A stretch of 64,000 bases of DNA, from contig CASDVP010000001.1 of NCBI GenBank assembly GCA_949284445.1, positions 124,001 to 188,000 on the forward strand, read 5' to 3'. Below are positions 27,212 through 36,531 of the stretch, one piece after another; the first letter of the stretch is position 1, and each line of letters opens with the position of its first letter. This stretch comes from an uncultured Bacillota bacterium (GTDB lineage: Bacteria; Bacillota_I; Bacilli_A; RFN20; CAG-288). The position numbers and the translations under genes were made by a program. A model generated the notes under the pieces. That model saw nothing but the letters and a program-made list of their open reading frames with translations, was not told where the DNA came from and did no database searches.

Positions 27212-28189
27212 ATGAGATTAAAAAATAATGCTGTCATTTATGCACTCTCAGCTAATCAAGATTTAGCCAAAAAAGTAGCAGATTGTTTAGGTATGAGTTT
27301 AGGCGGTGTTAGATTATCCCATTTTCCATCAGGTGAAATCATGGCATGCCCGACTGAAACTGTTCGTGGTAAAGAGGTCTTTGTCATTCAATCAACTTGT
27401 CCTCCAGTCAACGAAAAACTGATGGAAACATTGATTTTTATAGATGCTTTAAGACGTTCTTCAGCTAAAGAAATAAATATTATCGTTCCTTATTTTGGAT
27501 ATGCTAGGCAGGATCGTAAGTCAAAACCAAGAGAACCGATCACTGCTAGATTAGTCGCAGATCTGTTTGCGACTGCAGGTGCCGATAGAATAGTTACTTT
27601 TGATTTGCATGCTGCACAAATACAAGGTTTCTTCAATTGTATCGAAGATGATTTGAGCGCTATTCCTTTATTAGGTCATGTGATCTATAACGATAAATCG
27701 ATCAGCCGTGAAAACTTAGTGGTTGTTTCACCAGATCACGGTGGTGTGAATAGAGCTAGAAAGATGGCTGATAAGCTCAATACTCCGATCGCCATCATCG
27801 ATAAAAGAAGAACTGCGACATATCAACCAGAAGTCATGAATATCATCGGCGAAGTCAAAGATAAAGATTGTTTGATAATTGATGATATGATCGATACCGC
27901 CGGTTCGGCTGTTGCTGCATCAGTCGCTTTGAAAAAAGCAGGTGCTAAAGATGTTTTCATCGTTTGCACTCACCCAGTGTTTTCAGATCCTGCATATGAT
28001 AGATTGGTTTCATCTCGTGCATTTAAGAAGATCTATGTCACTGATTCTATCCCGTTAGATTCACGCTTCACCACTAGTGAAGATTTAGATATCACAGTTT
28101 GTTCGTTAGCGCCTTTGATCGCTAGCGCTATATCTGCAATCAATCATGATAGTTCTTTATCTGATTGTTATTTAGATTTTAAAGATTAG
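27212..28189 (+). CDS. prs: Ribose-phosphate pyrophosphokinase (PRPP synthetase)
   Basis: About 325 residues. It makes PRPP from ribose 5-phosphate and ATP for nucleotide, His, Trp and NAD synthesis. The ATG at 27212 is chosen over an upstream TTG because TGGAGGGCG is its ribosome binding site. Family motifs are SHFPSGEI, FVIQSTCPPVN, PYFGYARQDRK, TFDLHAAQIQGFF, VVSPDHGGVNRA and the PRPP loop CLIIDDMIDTAGSA. The sequence is closer in character to the classical class I enzyme. A membrane gene follows 21 bases later. Confidence 0.94.
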   Translation: MRLKNNAVIYALSANQDLAKKVADCLGMSLGGVRLSHFPSGEIMACPTETVRGKEVFVIQSTCPPVNEKLMETLIFIDALRRSSAKEINIIVPYFGYARQDRKSKPREPITARLVADLFATAGADRIVTFDLHAAQIQGFFNCIEDDLSAIPLLGHVIYNDKSISRENLVVVSPDHGGVNRARKMADKLNTPIAIIDKRRTATYQPEVMNIIGEVKDKDCLIIDDMIDTAGSAVAASVALKKAGAKDVFIVCTHPVFSDPAYDRLVSSRAFKKIYVTDSIPLDSRFTTSEDLDITVCSLAPLIASAISAINHDSSLSDCYLDFKD

Positions 28190-28210
28190 GAATATATAAG
28201 GAAGAGTTAG

Positions 28211-29059
28211 ATGGAGAATCTAGTTGTTCATAATTTACCGCGAAAAGTTTTAATATTACTTGAAGAAGTGATTTTCATCACTTTAGTGTGTTTAGCGGTC
28301 ACCACTATTGCTGGAGCTACTCATTATTGGTCGATACAACAAGCAAAAACAATTATCATAGGTGCTTCTTGTTGAATCGTCGGTGTGTGGGGAACAAGTA
28401 TTGTTGAGCGTATATTTAAAATCAAACTAGGATTTGCAGTTGATGTTTTTATTGCGGTCGATTTGATTCTCTCAGTTGTTCTAGGTGAATCCTTAGAAGT
28501 CTTTGTTAAAATTTATGGCTATGATAAATTCTTACATTTTATCGGCACATTACAAATGGCTTTAGTCGGATATATCCTATCTAAATATTTATTGAAGAAG
28601 ACCAATAAAGGTGGATCACATCATTTAGCTTATGCAATAGCATTCGGTTTCTTCTTTGCCTTAGGTGTTCAGATGATTTGGGAATTATATGAATTTACAT
28701 TTGATATGCTCTCTACCACCGCTATGCAAAAATATTTACCAGATCAATTTATGAATTATGTAGATCCGATAACGGGTGAATTATTAGTCTCAGATGAACA
28801 AATTGCTGAATTCTATAAACAATTTGCTGGATATCACTATGCTGTTGAAGACACTATGTGGGATGTGGTCGCTGATATATGCGGTGCCGTAGTAGGCGTT
28901 GCAGGAGCTGCTCTTGTTTTCCATTTCAAACCCGAATTACAAGATTCTTTATTAAAAGATGCTAAAGGTGTTGTTGAAGAAGATGACAATGATTCAATTG
29001 AAGTAGTCGATAAAAAACAAAGAAAAAAACTAATAAAGAGAACGAATCTCTTTATATAA
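28211..29059 (+). CDS. YjdF/DUF2238-like membrane protein with one in-frame TGA
   Basis: An ATG at 28211 with an AAGGAAG site opens a frame that meets TGA at 28373-28375 and then continues unbroken to 29059. Together it reads as one protein of about 282 residues. Hydrophobic helices lie on both sides of the TGA (VIFITLVCLAVTTIAG, IIIGASC before; IVGVWGTSIVERIF after). The later motifs YDKFLHFIGTLQMALVGY and FGVQMIWELYEF-type sequence (ALGVQMIWELYEFTFD) match the DUF2238/YjdF family, and a third membrane helix near the C-terminus precedes a charged tail. A GTG at 28385 could restart translation but has no good ribosome binding site. It may be a fresh nonsense mutation or recoding. Confidence 0.7.
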
Positions 29060-29553
29060 GTGATTAGTGAAAAAATGCAGCTTACGGGTTTTATTTTACT
29101 TTTAATAAACGAATGAATGTCGCCGCATGTGTCAATCCTAATGTCACTGCTATTTTTCCATTTAATAAAACTGTGCATGAGGTATTTTATTTAATTGAAA
29201 ATGATAAAAAAGGAGCATTTTTTGTATAAGAAATAGTCTCTTGAAATTCAATAAATGCAAAAATAAACGCCTGATTTATCTCAATATTTTCAAATGTTTT
29301 TTGTTTTGAATGTAAAAAAACATAAAAGCTGGTAGTAAATAAAATCTTGTGTAAATAGATAACGTATATCAGAAGAAGGGTCTTTCATTGAAACCGTTTT
29401 GAGAAAAGATTACTAATTCAGATTTGTCTTAATATGATAGCAACCTATTCTTTGAGCTTTAAACAAAAATAATTTTTAATACGTCAAAAGAGTCCGTTAT
29501 GACAAGAGAAAGTGAAGGTTTGTTTAACAACGAAAAAGATAGCCAAGCAAAAC
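29060..29553. other. Intergenic stretch, nothing identified
   Basis: AT-rich sequence between the YjdF-like gene and a convergent regulator operon. A 38-codon frame from 29112 has no ribosome binding site and no recognisable content. No tRNA, strong terminator or repeat was seen. Confidence 0.4.
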
Positions 29554-29772
29554 TTAAAGAGTTATTGATATGTACCCTCCATCAGCGGAGCGAACCTCAA
29601 GAAAGACAAACTTCGGATGTTCTTTTTTAAAAGCCTTCAATCCCTTATAAAGGCTTTTGAAATCCTCATCCGAAAGATTCCATTCATCGGAATATTTAAG
29701 AAATCTGAAAAGGAAAAGAGGTAGATGAATCACAATTTTTTTGTTTTTTTGATTAACGAGCTTAATTTTCAT
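29554..29772 (-). CDS. Small partner protein of XRE regulator
   Basis: A 72-residue protein with a basic, beta-type N-terminus (MKIKLVNQKNKKIVIHLPLFLFRFLKY), a helical middle and the ending FLEVRSADGGYISITL. That ending repeats a motif seen in its upstream neighbour (LEVKSADGDNVSIFVD), so the two are related in sequence. It overlaps the upstream HTH gene by 11 bases. Small two-gene cassettes of this kind resemble SHOCT-like or DUF4097-like regulator/effector pairs; this is inference. Confidence 0.65.
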   Translation of the reverse strand: MKIKLVNQKNKKIVIHLPLFLFRFLKYSDEWNLSDEDFKSLYKGLKAFKKEHPKFVFLEVRSADGGYISITL

Positions 29773-30256
29773 TTTGATAATCTACGAAAATGGAGACGTT
29801 ATCTCCATCTGCTGATTTAACTTCTAAAATCTGACCGACTGTTCCGTTTCTGATCAATTCAAAAATCTGATCAAAATTGATTTGATCCAGGATTTCTTTA
29901 TTCTTTACGGTAGATTTACAAATGTTTCCGATTAATGTTTCACCTAAGGCTATCGGGAAATTGATTCTAACATTATCACCATCTGAATCATCGACAACAA
30001 TTCTCAATATCGCTTTCTTATAGTCGAAATTGTTCTCGACTTTAGTCACCTTATTGACTTCTCTACCCAACAATTCCTCTACGCTCACGCCCAAAATATC
30101 CGCTAATTCAAGAAGAATGCTGATATCAGGAGCGCTCAAATCGTTTTCCCATTTAGACACACTTTGTGCTGTTATGCCTATTTTGGAAGCGATGTCCTCT
30201 TGAGTTAAGTTCTTCTCTTTTCTTAATCTTTGAAATCTTTGCCCGAATGTTTCCAT
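29762..30256 (-). CDS. XRE-family regulator with C-terminal SADGD motif domain
   Basis: A 164-residue protein. Residues 1-65 are a canonical XRE helix-turn-helix (FGQRFQRLRKEKNLTQEDIA, GITAQSVSKWENDLSAPDI, LADILGVSVEELL). The rest contains two copies of a beta hairpin motif (VDDSDGDNVRINFP and VKSADGDNVSIFVD) that reappears in the downstream 72-residue protein. The ATG has an AAAAGGAG site, and a plausible TACAAT -10 lies upstream. It probably regulates its own two-gene operon, perhaps in response to membrane or envelope signals, as related regulators do. Confidence 0.8.
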   Translation of the reverse strand: METFGQRFQRLRKEKNLTQEDIASKIGITAQSVSKWENDLSAPDISILLELADILGVSVEELLGREVNKVTKVENNFDYKKAILRIVVDDSDGDNVRINFPIALGETLIGNICKSTVKNKEILDQINFDQIFELIRNGTVGQILEVKSADGDNVSIFVDYQNEN

Positions 30257-30488
30257 AATTTATTTACTCCTTTTCCATAATTGTAAGAGCAAATGATGTA
30301 ATTTACTAACACGCATTTGGAGATATTTTAGTAGAATTTACAACTATTGGTTGTTTTTATATATCCTTTTGGTTGAGTCGTGAACTTTTTTAGAGTTATT
30401 TCAGGATATAAGTGTCATTTTTAAGCATTAAAATTTTTCAATTTGACGGAAATGATGTATTACATTATTAATGAAAGGTTGATGAATT

Positions 30489-31830
30489 ATGTTTTTTAAA
30501 AGAAAGATTTATAATCGTTTATTAGAATGGAAAAAAGAATCTAATGGAACAAGATGACTATTGCTAGAAGGAGCTAGAAGAGTTGGTAAAAGTACAATTG
30601 TTAAACAATTTGCACAGCATGAATATAAGTCTTTTATCTTTGTTGATTTTAACGAGGAAGGAGAGGGTATTAAAGAATTATTTAAAGGTGGATTCAGAAA
30701 TCTAGATGATTTTTTTCGTGCTTTAAGCACATACTATCACGTAGATTTATATCCTAGAGAATCTTTGATTGTATTTGATGAGATACAATAATTCCCCCGT
30801 GCTCATGAAGGCATGAAATATTTTGTTAAAGATGGAAGGTATGATTTTATTGAAACAGGTTCATTAATCACTTTAAAGCTTTTAAATAATAAATTTATTA
30901 TTCCGAGTGAAGTTGAGTATTTGTCAATGTATCCGATGGATTTTGAAGAATTTCTTATGGCGTTAGGAGATACAACGACTATTTCTCAATTGCAATATCA
31001 TTTTGACAATAAAAAGCCACTGGGTGATGTGATAAATAGACGAATGATGAATCTTTATATGACATATCTACGTGTTGGTGGAATGCCACAAGCTATTGAA
31101 CAGTTTTTAAAAGATAATGTCAATCTTTCTAAAGTGGATAAAGTAAAAAGAGAAATCATCAAATTATATGAAGACGATTTAAAAAATTATGACAATAAAT
31201 ATAAGACGATCACTAGTAATATTTACTCATTTATCCCTGCTTTTTTAGCAAACAAAAATAAAGCAGTGAATTTTAACAAAATAAAGAAACATTCTGATTA
31301 TTTATCTTTAGCAAATTCATTTGATGGGCTTAAAAAATCCATGGTCGGAAATATATGTTCTAACGTATTAGATCCTTCTATAGGTTTAAATTTAACTGTG
31401 GAACCAAACAATATTAAAATCTATTCACAAGATACAGGGCTATTGATCACACAAATATTGGAAAATACTGATTCTACATCAACCGATATCTACAAAAAAT
31501 TGCTCTTTAATAAGCTTTCAATAAACAATGGCATGTTTTTTTGAAAATGCAGTGAGTCAAGCTTTAGTAGCTTCTGGTCATAATCTTTATTTTCATACTT
31601 TTAAAGAAGGTAAAAATAGGTATGAAGTTGATTTTTTAATCCAACATCAAAACAGAATCATACCTATAGAAGTAAAATCTTCATCTTATTCTAACCATAA
31701 ATCCTTAGACGTTTTTCTAAAGAAATATAACAATCGTTCAATCGATCAAGTATATCTGATTTATTCTAAAGATCTAAGAGTTGAAAATAACATTACATAT
31801 CTGCCAATTTATATGACAATGTTTATTTAA
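30489..31830 (+). pseudogene. Degenerate AAA ATPase with DUF4143-type C-terminus
   Basis: From ATG 30489 the sequence reads as one ATPase of about 447 residues broken three times: TGA at 30555-30557, TAA at 30789-30791 and a +1 shift in a run of seven T near 31535-31541. Walker A is LEGARRVGKSTIV, Walker B is ESLIVFDEIQ, then DGRYDFIETGSLITL and MDFEEFLMALGD. The DUF4143-type end reads FFENAVSQALVASGHNLYFHTF, RYEVDFLIQHQNRIIPIEVKSS. This family is common and expendable, often called ATP-binding protein of unknown function. The three lesions make it a pseudogene with little doubt, assuming the T-run is not a sequencing error. Confidence 0.88.
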
Positions 31831-31868
31831 TAATTGAAAGTGGTTCTTTTGTAAACAATTATTAAAAT

Positions 31869-32993
31869 TTAAATTTTATATCCTTGGCTTAAAGCTAGTT
31901 TTTGATATTTTGCAGCCTTATCTAAATCGATATCAGTCCCGATACCTTCTTTATAACATTTTGCTAAACTAGCTTGAGCTTTTGCGATCCCAGCCTCGGC
32001 TCCTAAAGAATAATAAGTGAATGCTTTCTTTAAATCTTGTTCGACTTGTTTTCCCTCTAAATAGAAATCACCTACAAAAGCATAGGCTAATGAATAACCT
32101 TTATTACTAGCTTTTTTAATATAGGTAAAAGCCTTTGATTCGTCTTTATCAGTTCCTTCTCCATTTAAATAAAGAAGTCCTAGTCGATATTCGCTTGGTG
32201 CATAATTTTGAAGAGAAGCTTCTTGATAACACTCAAATGCTTTCTTAGCATTTTTTTCAACACCAAAACCTCTCTCATAAGCCATGCCTAAATTATTTAA
32301 TGCGATACGATTATTTTGACTAGCAGCTTGTTCATACCAATGGACACTTTCAGTAAAATCCTGTTTGACACCATCACCATACTTATATGCTAAAGCTACT
32401 CTGCATTGAGCTTCATCGAACCCTTGTCTAGCAGCGCCTAAAAAGCAATTAAAGGCTTTTTGACTATCATAATAAGCGCTCTTTCTATCACTATAAATGA
32501 TACCTAAAGAATATTGACTCACCGGTTGATTTAAGTTAGCTGCTTTTTGAAAATATGGTAAAGCTTTATTGATATCAGATTCCATTCCTATCCCATAGAA
32601 TTGATTAATACCTAGTCTAGTTAAAGCCATCGGCTCATCATATTCAGCTGCTTTTTTATAAAATTTGATAGAAGTAGCGATGTCTTTATCAACACCTTTA
32701 CCGAGTCTATAACATTCACCTAATAAATAAAAAGAAGTCGGATTATCGCGTTTGCTCAGTTCTTTTAATATGTTTAAAGCTTTATCAATGTCTATATTCT
32801 TCGATATAAGGATATAAGAAGCTAGGATTCCAGCATCATCTTGACCTTTTTCATATAAACTCAAGGCTTTTTCGATGAGCAGATCAATCTCTTTAGCATT
32901 ATCTAAAATCAGCGATTCTGGGCAGTGATTGTGCTCAAAGTATAAAGATAAGTATTCTTGATGGTCTTTAACTACGATTTTGCGATAATCCAT
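31869..32993 (-). CDS. Sel1-repeat protein
   Basis: A 374-residue protein with about eight Sel1-like repeats from residue 85 to the end, each of the form A..LG..Y..G.GV..D...A...Y..AA (for example ALNNLGMAYERGFGVEKNAK). The first 80 residues are a non-repeat helical cap. There is no signal peptide, so it is likely cytoplasmic. It precedes the rsmA-rnmV-tatD-mnmE-nadE string, ending it on the downstream side. It probably serves as a protein-interaction scaffold; partners are unknown. It shares its repeat type with the 22072 gene. Confidence 0.85.
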   Translation of the reverse strand: MDYRKIVVKDHQEYLSLYFEHNHCPESLILDNAKEIDLLIEKALSLYEKGQDDAGILASYILISKNIDIDKALNILKELSKRDNPTSFYLLGECYRLGKGVDKDIATSIKFYKKAAEYDEPMALTRLGINQFYGIGMESDINKALPYFQKAANLNQPVSQYSLGIIYSDRKSAYYDSQKAFNCFLGAARQGFDEAQCRVALAYKYGDGVKQDFTESVHWYEQAASQNNRIALNNLGMAYERGFGVEKNAKKAFECYQEASLQNYAPSEYRLGLLYLNGEGTDKDESKAFTYIKKASNKGYSLAYAFVGDFYLEGKQVEQDLKKAFTYYSLGAEAGIAKAQASLAKCYKEGIGTDIDLDKAAKYQKLALSQGYKI

Positions 32994-33031
32994 AATAATT
33001 TCCCTCTGTTAATTATACACTGAATATTGCT

Positions 33032-33847
33032 CTATGCTTTTAATAAAGAACAGCAATAATCACCTAATCTTTTTAAATCAGATATATCTAATTGTCTAGC
33101 ACGTTTATTACTCAGATCTGCAAAGTTTTCTTTTAATGGATCTATTAGTTTTATATATTTTGGAAATTGTTTAATACAATTCAATATAGTTTTATTAGGA
33201 TCTTTAAAGAAAGCTTTGTAAAGCGGATAGATTTCAAAAGAGAAATCGTTTTTATGATCTAATGTCACAAAAGAAGAATCGACTTTAGGAATAGGATCAA
33301 AACAAGCCCTATCAACAAAAGTTAAAACATTATAATCACAACAAGATGCGATGAAGGCTCCTAAAGCGGTGTTATCTTTTTTGTTCGGCGTATAGTTCAA
33401 TTTATCTGCGACTTCTTTTTGTACCATCACACCAGCTCTTTTAAAACCCTTTTTTAAGAGATATTCTAATAATTCAGAAGTGATATTATATGGTAAATTT
33501 CCAACGAATAATCTCTCTTCTTTCTTAGAATAAAGATCAGGATCAAAGCGTAAAAAATCCGATTGAATCAGTGTAACTTTCTCTGGATTTGTGATATTGT
33601 TTAACACTTTGATCATATCTCTATCAGCATCGACAGCGATCAGCTTTTTAGCTTGTTCTTGAAGCTTTAATGTCAACGATCCTAAGCCAGGTCCTATTTC
33701 GATCACCGTTTCGAACTCAGGAACGTTTAAACGTTTGATGATCCTGTTAATAATCCCTTCATTGATCAGAAAGTTTTGCCCGAATGATTTTTTAGCACTC
33801 AGACCATATTCTAGTAATAAAGATTTAATTCGTTCTTTTTCAGTCAT
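33032..33847 (-). CDS. rsmA: 16S rRNA dimethyladenosine transferase
   Basis: A 271-residue KsgA-type methyltransferase that dimethylates two adjacent adenosines near the 3' end of 16S rRNA. The motifs are KKSFGQNFLINEGII, the SAM loop VIEIGPGLGSLTL, VDADRDM and the catalytic GNLPYNITSELL. Its ATG overlaps the stop of rnmV (ATGACTGA). The rnmV-rsmA order is conserved in Bacilli, where both act on rRNA. The length is typical. Confidence 0.95.
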   Translation of the reverse strand: MTEKERIKSLLLEYGLSAKKSFGQNFLINEGIINRIIKRLNVPEFETVIEIGPGLGSLTLKLQEQAKKLIAVDADRDMIKVLNNITNPEKVTLIQSDFLRFDPDLYSKKEERLFVGNLPYNITSELLEYLLKKGFKRAGVMVQKEVADKLNYTPNKKDNTALGAFIASCCDYNVLTFVDRACFDPIPKVDSSFVTLDHKNDFSFEIYPLYKAFFKDPNKTILNCIKQFPKYIKLIDPLKENFADLSNKRARQLDISDLKRLGDYCCSLLKA

Positions 33848-34406
33848 TCTGGATATCCTTTATTATTTGCTCTTTACTGATGCACAACATTAATAAAGCA
33901 TCTTCAACGCTTTTTGAAGAGGTGTAAGGAATATGATATTTGTTTACTAACCGCATTCTCTTTTCTTTACTGCCAGGACCTGACAATCCTAAATCAAATA
34001 GATCATCTTCCTCTAATGTGAGGTTTTCATCGACATATAAATCGTGAGTAATAAACGATCTCAAAAGTTTTTTTAGTGGTTCGATCTGCATTTGAGCTAT
34101 TCCTACTTTGCCTTTAGCTTTAGCTTCATTGATATCAGCATCGGCATGTAAACAAGGGCCGACTTGCCTTTCTATATGAGCTTTGATATCTCTACCTGGG
34201 CCATCTGGATCAAGAACTAAAACTAGTTCTCTTTCTTGATGTATCAACTTTAAAAAATCGATTATTTCTGGTCTAATGTATCTCCCACCAGTTTTAATAA
34301 CAAAAAGACAACCAATCCTTTTTAATTTTTCTTCATCAGTCATACCTTCTACGACATAGGCATAGCGGCGCTGAGATTTCAATTCATTGATCTTAGTCGA
34401 TTCCAT
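33840..34406 (-). CDS. rnmV: Ribonuclease M5
   Basis: About 188 residues. RNase M5 matures 5S rRNA. The N-terminal TOPRIM domain shows YVVEGMTDEEKL (catalytic Glu) and VLVLDPDGPGRDI (DxD). The downstream part has the LGLSGPGSKEKR family motif. I prefer the ATG at 34406, which has GGAGAAG upstream; another ATG five codons earlier (34421) lacks a site. Either start overlaps the end of tatD. The stop overlaps rsmA. Confidence 0.92.
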   Translation of the reverse strand: MESTKINELKSQRRYAYVVEGMTDEEKLKRIGCLFVIKTGGRYIRPEIIDFLKLIHQERELVLVLDPDGPGRDIKAHIERQVGPCLHADADINEAKAKGKVGIAQMQIEPLKKLLRSFITHDLYVDENLTLEEDDLFDLGLSGPGSKEKRMRLVNKYHIPYTSSKSVEDALLMLCISKEQIIKDIQND

Positions 34407-35175
34407 AGAATTCTTCTCCATTATTAAATAATATCTTGCTAGTTTCTTCTATGTCTAGTTTTTTTATTTCACTTATCGCCTTGATGATATAAGGCAAGTA
34501 AGACGGATTGTTTCTTTGACCCCTGAACGGTGTAGGTGTTAGATAAGGAGCATCAGTTTCAGTCAGAAAAGTTTTGATATCTCCTTTTTCAACTACTTCT
34601 TTGATTGTTTTGGCATTTTTAAATGTCACAACTCCACCTATTCCAATATATGATTTGATTGGTAATTTCACATATTCTTTATATATTTCATATGAGCCTG
34701 AAAAGCAGTGTAAGTCAATGATGGGTGGCAATTCCATTTTGATGATATTCAAAGTGTCAAAATCAGCATCACGGCTATGAATGACGATAGGTAAGTCTAA
34801 CCTTTTGGCTAATCTGATCTGTTCAATAAAAATTTTCTGTTGTCTTTTTTTCAATTCTTCGTCTTTGCTGTAGTGATAATCTAAACCTATTTCACCTATC
34901 GCTTTAATCTGATCTTGATGTTTTTCTATAAAAGCAAAGGCTTTTTGAAAATAATCATCGTTCTGCATGGCAAATTCAGGATGAATACCTAAAACCGTTT
35001 CGCAAAAATCTGGGTATTCATTTTGTAGATTCATGATAGTAGAAAACGATTCTAAAGAATCCGCGTTGTTGAATACTTTAATAACACCAACTTGTCGGGC
35101 TTTGTTTATAACTTGATCCAAGTCATTCTGAAATTGTTTCGCATTCAAGTGCGTATGTGTATCTATTATTTTCAT
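34393..35175 (-). CDS. tatD: TatD-family metal-dependent deoxyribonuclease
   Basis: A 260-residue TIM-barrel hydrolase with the family metal ligands: DTHTHLN at the N-terminus, GEIGLDYHY (Glu), IVIHSRDAD, DLHCFSGS and TETDAPYLTP. TatD enzymes have 3'-5' nuclease activity and roles in DNA repair or RNA quality control. Its ATG overlaps the mnmE stop (ATGA), and its end overlaps rnmV. The tatD-rnmV-rsmA order is conserved in Firmicutes. Confidence 0.94.
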   Translation of the reverse strand: MKIIDTHTHLNAKQFQNDLDQVINKARQVGVIKVFNNADSLESFSTIMNLQNEYPDFCETVLGIHPEFAMQNDDYFQKAFAFIEKHQDQIKAIGEIGLDYHYSKDEELKKRQQKIFIEQIRLAKRLDLPIVIHSRDADFDTLNIIKMELPPIIDLHCFSGSYEIYKEYVKLPIKSYIGIGGVVTFKNAKTIKEVVEKGDIKTFLTETDAPYLTPTPFRGQRNNPSYLPYIIKAISEIKKLDIEETSKILFNNGEEFYGID

Positions 35176-36530
35176 TTTCCTAAACAGAATTTTGAGAATA
35201 GAGTCTCATAAATATCTTCCATGGTCTTGTTTAAATCTTCACCAGCCATCTCGTTGATCAAGGCGACTGCTGTACGTATTTTATCAGAAGCGATATCGAT
35301 CATTTGAGTTTCTTCGATCGCTTTGCTTGCATCCTTAAGACTATCTCGGATATGTTTTAAATAATCTTCTTCTCTTTGGCCGAGGAAATCAGCTTCCTCT
35401 TTATGCTCTAGACTTAGCTTTTTGAATATCAGATCGATCAATGAAGACAAATCATCTTGTAGTGCTGATAGTTGAATATCAGCTTCGGTATCGATGTGAC
35501 CAAGATCGCGTTTAGTCGCGACTCTGATGACTGGTTTGTCTTTTATGAGATTTAAAAGTTCAACGTTGGAATTAATGATTTTAAATCCACAATCAGAAGT
35601 CAACAAAACAATATCGGCTTCTTTAATGGTTTTATAAGATCGTTCAATACCAAGATTTTCAACTAAATCATCAGTCTTTCTAATACCAGCGGTGTCTTTG
35701 AATGTGAACAAAACCCCATTTAATTCTTTTTGACCTTCTACTACATCTCTTGTGGTACCAGGTATTGGTGAAACAATCGCTTTATCTTGACCGACTAATG
35801 CATTTAAAAGTGTTGATTTACCAACGTTTGGTTCACCTACGATAGCTACAATTATTCCTCTATACTCTTTGTTGGCTTGTTCAGTTAAATCAATTTTTTT
35901 GTCTAATAAAGCAATTTCATTTTTAATATTAGAGTTTGCTACTTCTAATTCATTATTATAATCATCTTTTTCGTCGGAATATTGATCTTCGACGTAATAT
36001 TCTAAATTTGAAATTATATCTAATAGTCTATTTTTAAGAGAATGAATTATTTGTGAGTTTTTACCGTTTAATGTTAGGGCGGCTAATCGCTTAGCTCTTT
36101 GACTGTTTGCGTTTATCAGATCGTTGATGCCTTCAGCTTTTAACAAGTCCATCTTTCCGTTGTAATAAGCTTGTGCAGAAAACTCTCCTTTTTCAGCTCT
36201 TCTCGCACCATATTTGATGAGAGTTGTTATCAGTTCATCAACGATAAACATCGAACCATGCAAAGAAAAATCGACTGAATCAAAACCAGTATAAGATTTA
36301 GGTCCTTGATAAAAAGTAACCATCGCTTCATCGATGAGCTCAGGACTTTGGTCGTTCTTATCCTTATATAATTTAGCTAAAAAAGAATGATTAGGTATCA
36401 AGGTTGAGACATCTTTTTTGATGATATGAGAAAGTATCTCTTTAGATTTAGGCCCTGATAGTCTGACGATAGCTAATGCACTTTTATATGGTGGTGTGCT
36501 GAGTGCGACAATAGTTTCAAAAACAAGCAT
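35172..36530 (-). CDS. mnmE: tRNA uridine-5-carboxymethylaminomethyl modification GTPase
   Basis: A 452-residue GTPase that, with MnmG, modifies wobble uridine 34. The N-terminal folate-binding domain has ETIVALSTPPYKSALAIVRLSG. The G domain shows GEPNVGKSTLLNAL (G1), PGTTRDV (G2), DTAG (G3) and the G4-type ATKRD, slightly off the usual NKxD. The C-terminal end KFCLGK carries the family CxGK motif. The stop overlaps tatD (ATGA). No mnmG is present in the window. Confidence 0.95.
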   Translation of the reverse strand: MLVFETIVALSTPPYKSALAIVRLSGPKSKEILSHIIKKDVSTLIPNHSFLAKLYKDKNDQSPELIDEAMVTFYQGPKSYTGFDSVDFSLHGSMFIVDELITTLIKYGARRAEKGEFSAQAYYNGKMDLLKAEGINDLINANSQRAKRLAALTLNGKNSQIIHSLKNRLLDIISNLEYYVEDQYSDEKDDYNNELEVANSNIKNEIALLDKKIDLTEQANKEYRGIIVAIVGEPNVGKSTLLNALVGQDKAIVSPIPGTTRDVVEGQKELNGVLFTFKDTAGIRKTDDLVENLGIERSYKTIKEADIVLLTSDCGFKIINSNVELLNLIKDKPVIRVATKRDLGHIDTEADIQLSALQDDLSSLIDLIFKKLSLEHKEEADFLGQREEDYLKHIRDSLKDASKAIEETQMIDIASDKIRTAVALINEMAGEDLNKTMEDIYETLFSKFCLGK

Positions 36531-36531
36531 G

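Noticed and set aside
29112..29228. 38-codon frame after the YjdF-like gene
   Set aside because: No ribosome binding site and no recognisable content; it fits chance in AT-rich DNA.
31528..31544. T7 run as a phase-variation switch
   Set aside because: The gene also has TGA and TAA interruptions, so slippage alone could not restore it.
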